From the NCBI GenBank assembly GCA_027028145.1, contig JALVJV010000006.1, forward strand, positions 40,411-104,410: a stretch of DNA of 64,000 bases. The letters are read 5' to 3'. The DNA is from Archaeoglobaceae archaeon (GTDB lineage Archaea; Halobacteriota; Archaeoglobi; Archaeoglobales; Archaeoglobaceae). Both the position numbers and the translations under genes were made by a program. The notes under the pieces are model-generated. The model had not been told where the DNA came from. It did no database searches and saw only the letters and a list, made by a program, of their open reading frames with translations. Shown here in pieces: positions 28,497-37,849 of the stretch (position 1 is the stretch's first letter; each line of letters begins with the position of its first letter).

Positions 28497-30134
28497 ATGA
28501 AGGTAGCGATACTCGACGGATACGTCGATGAGCCTTCGTGCTTGGGAGTTCCTCCATACGTAGCCCCGTATCCCCGCTACATCTACGGAATGCTAAGGGA
28601 TTTGGGATTTCAAGCCAAATACGTGACTATCGACGAATTCAGGAGAAACCCGAGCATTCGGCGAGAGCTCGAAGATTTCGACTTGGTGATAGTAATAGCC
28701 GGAATTGCTGTTCCGGGAAAGTATTTGGGCGGAAATCCGCTATCGCTCGAAGAGCTTAAGACGATCCTTAATAATCCGAAGAAAGTTCTCGTTGGCCCCA
28801 TTACGCTCGAATTGGGCGAAAGAGAAAAGAGATTGCTCAATTACGAGATAATAGAATTTCCATTTGAAAGGGGATTGTTCGAGTTCCTGTGCAGATTCCT
28901 AAAGCGAGAAGATCGGATGAAGCGTCTCGAAGTAGGAGGAAGGAACTTCGTAAACAGGTTCGCAGTCTTGGGGGCTGAAGTGGTAAGGCAACATCCCGAT
29001 TTTCCCTACATCATCTGCGAGATCGAAACCTACAGGGGTTGCTACTGGAGGAGATGCTCGTTCTGCATCGAAAGGATCCACGGAGCACCGTCGATGAGGG
29101 ATCCAAATGCCGTGCTTGATGAGATTCAAGCTCTGTATAATCGGGGGGTCAGATACTTCAGATTGGGGAATCAGACGGATTTCTTCACATACATAGCGGA
29201 CTTCAGCTACGATTTCCCCAAGCCCAATCCGGAGTTCATGGAGAACTTCCATAGGGAAATCTGGAGGAGGTGTCCCCGCATTAAGACTTTACATCTCGAC
29301 AACGTCAATCCGAAGACCATTGCGGAGCATCCGGAGGAATCGGCTGAGATAATAAAAACGATCGTTCTCTATCAAACTCCGGGAAACATCGGAGCTATGG
29401 GATTGGAGAGTGCAGATGAGAAGGTCGTCGAGAAAAATACCCTTTGTGCAAAGCCGGACGAAGTCGTGTTCGCGATAGAGCTGATTAACCGTTACGGGAG
29501 ATTCGTCGGATACAACGGACTTCCATACTTTCTGCCGGGGATAAACTTCGTGATCGGGCTGATTGGGGAAACAAAGGAGACTTTCGAGAAGAACTACGAA
29601 TTTCTAAGGGAATTATTAGAAAAGGGTTTGCTCGTAAGAAGGATAAACATAAGGCAGGTTAAGGTGTTCAAGGGAACTCCCATGGAGAAAATTGGCTACA
29701 GAAACGTTGAGAGGCATAAGAAATACTTCAAGATATTCAAGGAGAAGGTTAGGCGGAACATCGACAACGAAATGTTGAAGAGGATAGTTCCGATAGGCAG
29801 AAAGCTTACGGACTTGAGGTGCGAAGTTAGGAGGGGAAAGATCACGTTCGCAAGGCAACTGGCAACGTATCCTCTGCTCGTCGGTATAATAGGAGAATTC
29901 GAAAGAAATACGTTTTTAGATGCGAGGGTTGTGGATTACGGCAGAAGATCGATAACCGCAGTTCCAATATTAAATCCGAACACCGCAAAGCTATACCAGC
30001 TTGAAGCGATCCCCGGGATAGGCAAGGCTACAGCCGGTAAGATAGTTGCGAATCGCCCATACGGAAGCTTGGACGATCTGAGAAAGGTCTTGGGAGACGC
30101 CTTCGACAAGGTCAAGGACTTCTTCGCTATTTAA
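28497..30134 (+). CDS. radical SAM protein with C-terminal helix-hairpin-helix
   Basis: A 545-residue archaeal radical SAM protein. An N-terminal domain of about 160 residues resembles B12-binding folds (VAILDGYVDEPSCLGVPPY). It is followed by the cluster motif CYWRRCSFC (near 184) and a barrel with MGLESADEKVVEKNT and INFVIGLIGETKETF. The last ~60 residues form a helix-hairpin-helix (LEAIPGIGKATAGKIVANRPY), a non-specific nucleic-acid-binding motif, suggesting an RNA or DNA substrate. The reaction is unknown. The ATG at 28497 is preferred to that at 28485 because MKVAILDGYVDEP fits the family N-terminus; no strong Shine-Dalgarno decides it. Its stop overlaps that of the bactofilin-like gene by 4 nt. 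Confidence 0.75.
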   Translation: MKVAILDGYVDEPSCLGVPPYVAPYPRYIYGMLRDLGFQAKYVTIDEFRRNPSIRRELEDFDLVIVIAGIAVPGKYLGGNPLSLEELKTILNNPKKVLVGPITLELGEREKRLLNYEIIEFPFERGLFEFLCRFLKREDRMKRLEVGGRNFVNRFAVLGAEVVRQHPDFPYIICEIETYRGCYWRRCSFCIERIHGAPSMRDPNAVLDEIQALYNRGVRYFRLGNQTDFFTYIADFSYDFPKPNPEFMENFHREIWRRCPRIKTLHLDNVNPKTIAEHPEESAEIIKTIVLYQTPGNIGAMGLESADEKVVEKNTLCAKPDEVVFAIELINRYGRFVGYNGLPYFLPGINFVIGLIGETKETFEKNYEFLRELLEKGLLVRRINIRQVKVFKGTPMEKIGYRNVERHKKYFKIFKEKVRRNIDNEMLKRIVPIGRKLTDLRCEVRRGKITFARQLATYPLLVGIIGEFERNTFLDARVVDYGRRSITAVPILNPNTAKLYQLEAIPGIGKATAGKIVANRPYGSLDDLRKVLGDAFDKVKDFFAI

Positions 30135-30976
30135 GATTCCAAGATCTCTTCCGCTTTCTCCTCAACTACCTCTTCAAGTTTCGGCAACTCTACGCTTGGC
30201 TTGATCCACACTCCGCTCTTTCCGATTATCGACCCCTCCACAACGCACCTCTCTTCCATAAAGACCTTATCAGCCTTTATATGCCCCAAAACCACGCTAC
30301 CGTTCACCAAGTAAACCTCCTTTCCCTCTACGGCACCGTGAACTCTGCTCGAATCGATGATCAAAATCTCCCCTCTCAGGCTTCCGTATAGCTCTCCCCG
30401 TTCAACCTTAGCGTTCCTTGCCTTTATGTTCCCCAAAACTCTACTTTCCGTTATTTCGATGTCCCTATCCGTCTTTATGACGTCGATGTTCATAACCGAA
30501 TTTTCGGGAACTTCGAGGGGAGACAAGAACTCCTCAGCTTCAAATAGCTTCTCAGCCTCCTCAAGCCTGCCCAACCTGAGAAGCTCGAGCAAATAAAGAA
30601 ATATGAACATAACTATCGGCATCGGGTCTTGAATAGTTATCAATCCCTTTGCTTCGAACCCGTTCTTTATTCTAACGTTCCTACCGATCTCCAAGTCTCC
30701 GTAAACCGTGAGCCTTCCATCTATCGAAGCGAACTCACCGATGTAAGCGTCGCCTCTGCTTATAACGTCCCCCTTGACGTTGCACCAAGCTCCAAGCCTT
30801 ACCTCTTCCCTTCCGAAAACATCTCCCTCTATCGTCGTCTTCTCCCCTACGATGACCTTTCTCGCTATTATCCCATAACCGAGCTCGCTGTTAGCCCCTA
30901 TCAGAGCATCTCCTTCAACTACAAGATTCCTCTCCTCAAATTTTGTGTTCGGAGGGATCACCAACTTCTCAAGCAT
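30131..30976 (-). CDS. bactofilin-like polymer-forming protein
   Basis: A 281-residue protein built largely of short repeating beta strands (patterns such as VVEGDALIGANSELGYGIIARKVIVGEKTTIEGDVFG). This right-handed beta-helix pattern is typical of bactofilins/polymer-forming cytoskeletal proteins. Two beta blocks (about 10-115 and 160-265) flank a hydrophobic helical insert (PMPIVMFIFLYLLELLRLGRLEEAEKLFEAEEF, given in part), which could be a membrane anchor or a packed helix. The archaeal function is unknown. It starts 2 nt after apgM on the same strand and is probably co-transcribed with it. Confidence 0.68.
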   Translation of the reverse strand: MLEKLVIPPNTKFEERNLVVEGDALIGANSELGYGIIARKVIVGEKTTIEGDVFGREEVRLGAWCNVKGDVISRGDAYIGEFASIDGRLTVYGDLEIGRNVRIKNGFEAKGLITIQDPMPIVMFIFLYLLELLRLGRLEEAEKLFEAEEFLSPLEVPENSVMNIDVIKTDRDIEITESRVLGNIKARNAKVERGELYGSLRGEILIIDSSRVHGAVEGKEVYLVNGSVVLGHIKADKVFMEERCVVEGSIIGKSGVWIKPSVELPKLEEVVEEKAEEILES

Positions 30977-30978
30977 AA

Positions 30979-32214
30979 TTACGCCCCGAACTTCTCGGCT
31001 TTATCTATTAAATCCATTACGATATTCATCAGATCCAAACCCCTTATTCTGCAAAGCCCACCCTTATACGCTTCGAATTCCGAGAAGCTCTTGACCTCAT
31101 CTACCCTAACATCCTTGTAAACTATCGTTATGGGAACAGGATCGCCCGTATGCTCTTTTGCTGTAACCGGCGTTGAGTGATCCGCTGTTAGGATCAAGCA
31201 AACGTTCGAGAAGTCCAAGTTGAGCAGTGGCTCGAAGTGTCTGTCGAGTTTCTCTATGAACTCCTTCTTCCCTTCAAAATCGCCATCGTGTCCAAGTTCA
31301 TCGGTGGCTTTGAAGTGCAAAAGAACGAAGTCGTGCGTTTCCAAAGCCTTCAGAGCCGCTTCAACCTTCCCCTTCACATTCGTATACCTATTGCCGGTAG
31401 CCCCCTCAACCTCTATAACATCTCCCTTTAGAATCCTTCCGATTCCCTTTATCAGCGTAGTGCCAGCTACAACCGCAAGCTTCATCCCGTATCTCTGCTC
31501 GAATGGCGGGATGTGAGGAACTACTCCGACTCCTCTCAGCAGTAAAACGTTAGCCTTCGGCAACCCCTTCTTAGCCCTCTCCTCGTTAAGCGGGTGTTTG
31601 TCTAATATCTCGTGAGCCTTCTCCATGAAGTAATTCACTATCTCGGCAGTTCTCTTAGCGTTCTCGTCATCGCTTAAAGGTCTACACCTCCAAACCTTCT
31701 CCCCAACCTTATGGGGATCGGTATCCGTTATCTTATCCGATAGGCCCTTACCTCTCAAAACCAAAGCTCCTCTATGCCCGCTTCCCCTTCTGAAGATGAA
31801 TTCGACTCCGAACTTGCTAAGATCTATTCCTTCGTTTATAGCCTTGACCAATTCGTCGGTATCGCTTATCCTTCCGGCCCTCCTATCGACCACGACCTTA
31901 TCGAAAACGCTTCCCTCGCCTTCGACGGTTCCGAAGTTTACTCTGAAGGCTATATCCCCCGGCTTAACCTCAATTCCGGCTCCAGCCGCCTCTATAGGCC
32001 CTCTGCCGGTGTAATACTTGTAGGGGTCGTAGCCCAGAAGGGATAGGTGACCCGTATCGCTTCCCGGTCTTATTCCGGGAGCTATCGGATCCATGATCCC
32101 GTTTATACCCATTCCGGCTAATTTATCCATATTCGGCTTCTTCGCAGAACTGAGGGGAGTTTTCGTGCCCCTGTCGGAGAGACCATCTATGACAATTAGA
32201 AGAACCTTCTTCAT
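30979..32214 (-). CDS. apgM: 2,3-bisphosphoglycerate-independent phosphoglycerate mutase, archaeal type
   Basis: This interconverts 3- and 2-phosphoglycerate in glycolysis/gluconeogenesis. The 411-residue protein belongs to the ApgM branch of the alkaline-phosphatase superfamily: metal-binding MKKVLLIVIDGLSDRG at the start, catalytic Ser in GSDTGHLSLLGYDPYKYYTGRGP, and late metal ligands in HFKATDELGHDGDFEGK and LTADHSTPVTAKEHTGDPVP. The ATG at 32214 has no clear competitor. The bactofilin-like gene follows immediately downstream. Confidence 0.93.
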   Translation of the reverse strand: MKKVLLIVIDGLSDRGTKTPLSSAKKPNMDKLAGMGINGIMDPIAPGIRPGSDTGHLSLLGYDPYKYYTGRGPIEAAGAGIEVKPGDIAFRVNFGTVEGEGSVFDKVVVDRRAGRISDTDELVKAINEGIDLSKFGVEFIFRRGSGHRGALVLRGKGLSDKITDTDPHKVGEKVWRCRPLSDDENAKRTAEIVNYFMEKAHEILDKHPLNEERAKKGLPKANVLLLRGVGVVPHIPPFEQRYGMKLAVVAGTTLIKGIGRILKGDVIEVEGATGNRYTNVKGKVEAALKALETHDFVLLHFKATDELGHDGDFEGKKEFIEKLDRHFEPLLNLDFSNVCLILTADHSTPVTAKEHTGDPVPITIVYKDVRVDEVKSFSEFEAYKGGLCRIRGLDLMNIVMDLIDKAEKFGA

Positions 32215-32312
32215 ACTTACATCTCATATTTACGGATTTAAAACGGTTGCTAAGATAACCATCGTATGTCATCGGATCGTGCGATTACCCGAGCAACGAA
32301 TTAAAAATTAAA

Positions 32313-32567
32313 CTAATACTCGTCCTCCTCAAAGTAAAATTCCTCTTCCTCCTCTTCAAATTCTTCGAATTCTTCCTCCTCTTCCTCAATCTCTTCTTCA
32401 AGTTCTTCAAGTTCGTATTCTTCGTTCGTGTCGAGATGCAGGAACTTGCCGTTCTGGTATATCATAACCGCACCGCAGAGTTTACACTGAACTTCCATGC
32501 CCTCATATAAATCGCTGAGCTCTATTTCCTCTCCGCAGTATGGGCACCTTATGAGCTTCACTACCAT
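32313..32567 (-). CDS. small zinc-ribbon protein with acidic tail
   Basis: An 84-residue protein: one zinc ribbon (CPYCGEEIELSDLYEG then CKLCGAVMIY) followed by a tail made almost only of Glu with some Phe, Tyr and Asp. Acidic tails are common on proteins that contact basic partners such as ribosomal or nucleic-acid-binding proteins; no function is known. The ATG at 32567 (MVVKLIRCPYC) is preferred to the ORF start at 32591 because a minus-strand TATA-like GCTTAAATTT (about 32591-32600) covers the longer start and lies about 27 nt before this ATG. Confidence 0.7.
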   Translation of the reverse strand: MVVKLIRCPYCGEEIELSDLYEGMEVQCKLCGAVMIYQNGKFLHLDTNEEYELEELEEEIEEEEEEFEEFEEEEEEFYFEEDEY

Positions 32568-32619
32568 ATCTTTCAGACCTCGACTTCCCAAATTTAAGCT
32601 TTTTCTTCATCTCGATTTA

Positions 32620-34488
32620 TCATGACCATACGTCGAGCTTCTCAACTTCGTCGAAAACTCCGACGATCTTGTAGAACGTCGTAACCTCTCTGAGTTCTAC
32701 CAACTCATCCTCGCTCAAATCCTTCTCAACCTCAACGAAGAATATGTAATCCCCCAAGCCTGTCCTAGCCGGACGGGATTCGAGCTTCCGCAGATTGATT
32801 CCCTTTCTGTAGAAGACCTCGAGCACATCCTTAAGCGCACCCGGCCTATCTTCGACTCCGAAGAAGAGCGACGTTATCGAGCCTTTCCTCTCACCCCTTC
32901 CACGCTTTCTTATAAGGTAAAACCTCGTCACGTTCCTTCCGATGTCCTGAATACCCTTCCTAAGGATGAACAGCTTGTGAAGTCTCGCGGCATTTTCGGA
33001 AACTATTGCGGCGGAATAATCGTCCAAAAGCTCTATGGCATCGGATGTGCTCGACGTGTATCTAACCTCGGCATGCGGGAGGTAGTTGTTTATGAACCCC
33101 ATGCACTGAGCTATGGCTTGCGGATGGGAATAGATCGTTCTGATTTCCCTCAACGGTATCCTCCTCTTAGCGACCAAGCAGTGTATTACCTCAAGCTTCG
33201 TCTCGCCGAAAACCTCAACGTCGTGACTTAACAAAGCATCCAAAACCGGCAAAACAGTTCCGTTTACCGAGTTCTCTATCGGAACCAATCCGTAGTCTGC
33301 CTTTTCCTCATCGACCAACTTTATGATCTCATCCGTTGTCGAGCAGTAAACGAGCGGAAGCCTCGAACCCACAAGCCTCAAAGCAACCTCCTCGCTGAAG
33401 CTACCCATAGGGCCGAGAACTGCAAGTTTTCTGCAGATTCCTAAAACCTTATACTCCTCCTCCTTGGTCAGATTCATTATAGCCTCGAAAGCGTTCTGGA
33501 TGTAGAGAGGATTCAGATCGGTCTGAACTAAGAGATCTCTTATCTTGAATTCCTCAAGGTCGCTTAGCTCTATAGGCTCGTTTCTAACCTTCTTGTGAAT
33601 AGCTATCTTCCTCCCCGCGTTAACCCTTCTCTCGATGAGCCTTAAAATTAGGGAATCCACAGCCCTTATGTATCCCCTAAGCAGATCGAGATCCTCAACG
33701 TTTATCGTAGCCTTGTATGCATCCAATATGAGCGTGCTGTCCTCGTAATCCTTATACTTCGTTTTTAGAGATCTGAAAATTCTATGAAATTCCTTCTCGT
33801 CCTTCAACATCTCGTTTAATCTTGCTACGCTCTCAACAAACGCATCTCTGAGCTTTTCGGCGTTCTTCTGGATATGGTAATACATCCTCCAATCCTGATT
33901 GAGGATCCGAGAAGCCAACTTGTAGAGAACGCAGAAGATCGGAGAAGCGTAAATTAGATCCTCCTCACCAATTCTATCCGCTAAGAAGTTAGCCATAGCG
34001 AGCAGAGTGAAATGGCTGATCCCCTGAATCTCAGCCATCTTCTCATCGTGCTTATCCCTCGGCAGATAGCTTATCACAGCCCCGGCCTTCCTGAATTCGT
34101 CCAGTATTACCTTCTCCTCCTCCCTTCCTGATTCAACGACAACTATGATGTTCGAAAGACCGATCTCGCTCTTCGGCCCGAACATCGGATGTATGCTGAG
34201 ATAATCGAATCCCGATTCGTCGAAGAGCGGAAGGACGTTGCCTTTGATCGAGGATATGTCAACGAGCAACGCCTTAGGATTCGCATATCGCTTGATATTT
34301 GCTAACGCATCTCCTATTGCGTCCATGGGGACGCAGACGAATATGACATCGAAATCTCCAATACGATCGAGCTCGACATCCCTTCTATCCTCAACTACAT
34401 CGTAGCCAGCTACATCGTATCCTCTTGAGAAGAAGAAATCCTTGAAGAATCCTCCCATTCCGCCCACACCGTATATGAGGATTTTCAT
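32620..34488 (-). CDS. trifunctional prephenate dehydrogenase-chorismate mutase-prephenate dehydratase
   Basis: A 622-residue fusion for phenylalanine and tyrosine synthesis. Order: NAD-binding prephenate dehydrogenase (TyrA) with GVGGMGGFFKDFF at residues 6-18; an AroQ-type chorismate mutase helical segment (LDLLRGYIRAVDSLILRLIERR, about 268-350, given in part); prephenate dehydratase (LAVLGPMGSFSEEVALRLVG, about 357-530) with the catalytic region VPIENSVNGTV; and a C-terminal ACT domain (EDRPGALKDVLEVFYRKGINLRKLESRP) for phenylalanine feedback. The same fusion is known in A. fulgidus, supporting an Archaeoglobales origin. It lies divergently beside the phosphoribulokinase-like gene. Confidence 0.93.
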   Translation of the reverse strand: MKILIYGVGGMGGFFKDFFFSRGYDVAGYDVVEDRRDVELDRIGDFDVIFVCVPMDAIGDALANIKRYANPKALLVDISSIKGNVLPLFDESGFDYLSIHPMFGPKSEIGLSNIIVVVESGREEEKVILDEFRKAGAVISYLPRDKHDEKMAEIQGISHFTLLAMANFLADRIGEEDLIYASPIFCVLYKLASRILNQDWRMYYHIQKNAEKLRDAFVESVARLNEMLKDEKEFHRIFRSLKTKYKDYEDSTLILDAYKATINVEDLDLLRGYIRAVDSLILRLIERRVNAGRKIAIHKKVRNEPIELSDLEEFKIRDLLVQTDLNPLYIQNAFEAIMNLTKEEEYKVLGICRKLAVLGPMGSFSEEVALRLVGSRLPLVYCSTTDEIIKLVDEEKADYGLVPIENSVNGTVLPVLDALLSHDVEVFGETKLEVIHCLVAKRRIPLREIRTIYSHPQAIAQCMGFINNYLPHAEVRYTSSTSDAIELLDDYSAAIVSENAARLHKLFILRKGIQDIGRNVTRFYLIRKRGRGERKGSITSLFFGVEDRPGALKDVLEVFYRKGINLRKLESRPARTGLGDYIFFVEVEKDLSEDELVELREVTTFYKIVGVFDEVEKLDVWS

Positions 34489-34532
34489 CCCTACCGCAAA
34501 CGCTAAAAAGACCTATATAATTTTTGTCTCAA

Positions 34533-35501
34533 ATGAACCTAAGAGAGAAGCTGAAAAGCTCTGGAAAGGTTTTTATAGTTGGAATTGCTGGAGACAGCGG
34601 TTCTGGTAAGACTACATTCGCGAATGCTATAAGAAAGCTTTTGGGCGAAGATGTAGTGGGCACGATTACGTTGGATGACTATCACGTTTACGATCGAGCG
34701 ATGAGGTGGAAGCTTGGTATCACACCTCTCCATCCAGATGCGAACAACCTGAAGCTCGTCGAGACTCATCTGTTCATGCTTAAGAGAGGGGAAAAGATAA
34801 GGAAGCCGACATACGATCACAGAACCGGAACATTCGGCCCTTGGGAGGACTTCGAGCCGACTCCGGTGATAATCGTCGAAGGATTACATACGCTTTACGA
34901 CGGAATAAGGAACTATCTGGACTTCAAGATATTCGTCGATCCGGCGAGATACATCAAGAGGAGATGGAAGATAAAGAGGGATGTTGAAGAAAGGGGCTAT
35001 GATAGGCAGAAGGTTATAGAGGAGATAATTCAAAGGGAGCCGGATTACAAGAGATACATAGACTTTCAGAAGATATATGCGGATGTTGTCATCAAGATAT
35101 TTCCGACGTCGATGAGCAACGTGGAAAGGATAACTTATCTTTTTGAGGAGGAGAACTTCAAGAATGTTTACAGAGTTAGGCTAATAATCAGAAGGGATGA
35201 AAGCATACCGGCAGAACCGATAAGGTTGAACATCGACCTCTCAGCACTCGTTAGGGCAAGCGAGAGAGATTTCGCGATCGGCTTCTTTTCCGATTACTAC
35301 TATTCAAAGCCGGCGAGCTTTATAGATATCGACGGTTTCATGAACGTAGATCTCTTCAGCTCGCTTTTGGATGCGCTGAAAAAAGAGGTGGGCTCCGAAG
35401 AAATTTACGAGATTCCGAAGGGATACGTCAACGCCATCGAGGTAGCCAAGCTTCTGGTGTGTTGGCGACTGCTTGAGGTTCTAAAGTCAAAACTCGGTTG
35501 A
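34533..35501 (+). CDS. phosphoribulokinase/uridine kinase family protein, archaeal PRK-like
   Basis: A 322-residue P-loop kinase. Walker A is GIAGDSGSGKTTFANAI (about 17-33), followed by TLDDYHVYDRAMRWKLGITPLHPDANN, the substrate-lid PTYDHRTGTFGPW, and Walker-B-like VIIVEGLHTLYD. These features and length match archaeal phosphoribulokinases, which make ribulose 1,5-bisphosphate and with form III Rubisco support the reductive hexulose-phosphate pathway of some methanogens. Uridine kinases are shorter, near 210 residues, and lack the ~120-residue C-terminal extension seen here. No Rubisco gene is in the window. The start at ATG 34533 is preferred to a TTG 9 nt upstream. Confidence 0.8.
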   Translation: MNLREKLKSSGKVFIVGIAGDSGSGKTTFANAIRKLLGEDVVGTITLDDYHVYDRAMRWKLGITPLHPDANNLKLVETHLFMLKRGEKIRKPTYDHRTGTFGPWEDFEPTPVIIVEGLHTLYDGIRNYLDFKIFVDPARYIKRRWKIKRDVEERGYDRQKVIEEIIQREPDYKRYIDFQKIYADVVIKIFPTSMSNVERITYLFEEENFKNVYRVRLIIRRDESIPAEPIRLNIDLSALVRASERDFAIGFFSDYYYSKPASFIDIDGFMNVDLFSSLLDALKKEVGSEEIYEIPKGYVNAIEVAKLLVCWRLLEVLKSKLG

Positions 35502-35502
35502 A

Positions 35503-36762
35503 TCATCTGTCAGCTTCTGGCGGGAAGTATCCGAAGCTACCGTAAATTGCCTGCAAATCGGCAAGTCTTTCTCCTCTGCAAGCTTCCATGAAGCCCTTGA
35601 GATAAGCCCAGCCCGGAGTTACAACTCTAAGCCTATAAGGCATAGTCGACTTTCCATCGCTGACCAATGTGTAAAGCAATGTTCCCCTCGCCGCTTCTGT
35701 TAGAGTAGTGTATTCTCCAGCTGGAACGGTCATTCTGCCGAATATCCTGAAGAAGTAACCCCTCACATTTTTACCGACCTTCTCCTTGTCCTTCAGCTTT
35801 CCTATAAGCCCGTCGCTTAAAACCGGCCCCTCCGGAATGTCCTTGATAGCTCTCCTGATTATGTTCAGACTCTGCTGAACCTCGTTAACTCTGACTAAGA
35901 ACCTCGAGTAGGAATCCCCTTCATCCGCAACCGGAATGTCGAAATCTATCTCGTCGTAGGCTTCGTAAGGCTCGACCTTCCTGACATCGTATTCAACGCC
36001 GGAAGCCCTCAGAAAAGGTCCGACCAGACCGAACTTTATGGCTTCTTTCCTATCAAGAACCCCAACATCCTTAAGCCTCATTATCACAGCAGGATTCTTG
36101 ACGAATATCCTCTCGAATTTCCTAAGCTTTTCCTCAAGCGTATAAGTTACGGCTTCGACGAACCTCAGAGTTTTCTCATCCACATCTCTCCTAACTCCTC
36201 CGGGAACTACAAACGAAGCGGTAACCCTTGCACCGGTGATTCTGCAAAGAGCCTCGCATATGTATTCTCTCAAGCCGAAGGGCCACATGAAGCCGGTTGT
36301 GTGTCCGATGAAGACTGCCAAAATTCCGGCATCGTAGAGGTGCGTTCCTATCCTTCCCAGCTCGGCTAATATCGTTCTTATGTATTTCGCTCTCGGCGGG
36401 ACTTCCAGATCCATAGCCTTCTCTATCGCCCTAACGTAGCCCAAGCTCATGTTCGCGCAGTCCATTATAGCCGGTCTTTCAACGAGAGGTATGTTCTGAA
36501 TGAACAGCTTCGTCTCCGCAAGCTTTTCTATTGCTCTGTGAACGTAGCCCGGATCCGGAATCACTTCGGTCATTACGTCTCCCTTAACCCTGACTATCAG
36601 TCTCATATGCCCGCTACCGGGGTGCTGGGGACCGACCAATATTACGAACTCATCCTTTCTGTATGCTTCCTCAACGAATTCGGGAGGAACCGGTAAGAAT
36701 AAGGACTGATACTCCTGAGGCGGTTGAACCGGAACATCCAAAGCGAACTCCTTCTCCTCCAT
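35503..36762 (-). CDS. Fqo/Nuo-like oxidoreductase subunit D (49 kDa)
   Basis: A 419-residue homologue of complex I NuoD/FpoD/FqoD, the quinone-site subunit of the peripheral arm. Recognised by GPQHPGSGHMRLIVRVKGD, PDPGYVHRAIEKLAETK and the C-terminal TEAARGTLLYTLVSDGKSTMPYRLRVVTPG. The Cys ligands of ancestral NiFe hydrogenases are absent, as expected. Start at 36762 (MEEKEFALDV) has a GGAGG Shine-Dalgarno about 7 nt upstream that sits inside the end of the BC gene. It is the last gene of the minus-strand cluster. The next gene converges with only 1 nt between stops, so H, I and F do not follow. Confidence 0.93.
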   Translation of the reverse strand: MEEKEFALDVPVQPPQEYQSLFLPVPPEFVEEAYRKDEFVILVGPQHPGSGHMRLIVRVKGDVMTEVIPDPGYVHRAIEKLAETKLFIQNIPLVERPAIMDCANMSLGYVRAIEKAMDLEVPPRAKYIRTILAELGRIGTHLYDAGILAVFIGHTTGFMWPFGLREYICEALCRITGARVTASFVVPGGVRRDVDEKTLRFVEAVTYTLEEKLRKFERIFVKNPAVIMRLKDVGVLDRKEAIKFGLVGPFLRASGVEYDVRKVEPYEAYDEIDFDIPVADEGDSYSRFLVRVNEVQQSLNIIRRAIKDIPEGPVLSDGLIGKLKDKEKVGKNVRGYFFRIFGRMTVPAGEYTTLTEAARGTLLYTLVSDGKSTMPYRLRVVTPGWAYLKGFMEACRGERLADLQAIYGSFGYFPPEADR

Positions 36763-36764
36763 AA

Positions 36765-37847
36765 TCAACCCTCCAAAACGTAATTATCCTCTTCAAGCTT
36801 GAAATCCTTTCTAAGCGGATACTTCGGAGTGTCCGGGGAAAGCAGGAAGTTTCTACCCATCCAAGGATTACCTTCGAACCAAACGCCGAAGAGTTCGTGC
36901 ATCTCCCTCTCCATGTAATCCGCTGACGGGAACATCTTAGCCAAGCTGGCTATCCTTGGATTATCCCTCGGCACCTCCGTTGCAAGGTTGATAAGAACTG
37001 GCATAAGTTCCCTATTCGAGTAGCTTCCGAAGACGTATTCGACTATAAACTTATTTTCGTGCGGGACGTCGATGACGTTAACGGATTTCACGTGATCGAA
37101 CCTCTTGGCAAGCTTACTTGCCACGGTAAGCAAATTGTCGGATCTAATCTTTATGCATATTCTGTTGACATCCGTGATCGTGATCGACTCAAATAAGCCC
37201 GCCAACTCCTTCTGAAGCTCCTCAACGAGCTTCTGCCCGAACTCCCATTCAACCTCCTTAGGCTTGTCTATCACTATCTCCGGCTTAGGATCGACCTTCT
37301 TCGGAGACTTCGGCGGCTTCTTCGGCTTGGCTTCCTCAACAACACCCAGAAGCTTGCCCAAGTCGACCTCCTTAAATTCGGCAGAAGTCTTAGCTTCTCC
37401 AGTCATTATTTTATCCTGAAGCTGGACTATAGCCCTTATCAGGGCTTCCGGCGTTGGAGGACAGCCGGGAACGAAGAAATCTACCGGCACAACTTCAGAG
37501 GGCTTGACCATGTGGTAGCTGTTCCAGAACAGTCCACCCTTCAAACCGCACGCACCCATCACGATAACGAACTTCGGATTGGGCATCTGCTCCCACGTAA
37601 TTCTCAAAACTTTAGCCATCTTCCTCGTTATCGCTCCTTCGACGATTATAACGTTCGTCTGTCTGCAGATACCGTAGTTCAGCGAACCTATCCTTTCGGC
37701 ATCGTATCCGCATGCGTAAGCGTGAGCAAGCTCGACTCCGCAACAAGCCGTAACGAGGTGAACGGGCCAGAGGCTCCACTTCGTCCCCCATCTCTTTATC
37801 GGCGAAAGGGGGCCGGAATGCAGAAATTTGATATCCTCACTACTCAT
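36765..37847 (-). CDS. Fqo/Nuo-like subunit BC fusion
   Basis: A 360-residue fusion. The N-terminal ~160 residues are NuoB-like with cluster N2 ligands in VTACCGVELAHAYACGYD, VIVMGACGLKGG and PGCPPTPEALI. A Lys/Pro-rich linker (KPKKPPKSPKKVDPKPE, about 173-189) joins a NuoC-like domain ending with ADYMEREMHELFGVWFEGNP and KYPLRKDF. B/C fusion occurs in A. fulgidus FqoBC. The subunit passes electrons to the quinone site on the cytoplasmic side. The ATG at 37847 is chosen because a GAGGTGGTG Shine-Dalgarno overlaps the ORF start at 37856. Confidence 0.93.
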   Translation of the reverse strand: MSSEDIKFLHSGPLSPIKRWGTKWSLWPVHLVTACCGVELAHAYACGYDAERIGSLNYGICRQTNVIIVEGAITRKMAKVLRITWEQMPNPKFVIVMGACGLKGGLFWNSYHMVKPSEVVPVDFFVPGCPPTPEALIRAIVQLQDKIMTGEAKTSAEFKEVDLGKLLGVVEEAKPKKPPKSPKKVDPKPEIVIDKPKEVEWEFGQKLVEELQKELAGLFESITITDVNRICIKIRSDNLLTVASKLAKRFDHVKSVNVIDVPHENKFIVEYVFGSYSNRELMPVLINLATEVPRDNPRIASLAKMFPSADYMEREMHELFGVWFEGNPWMGRNFLLSPDTPKYPLRKDFKLEEDNYVLEG

Positions 37848-37849
37848 AC

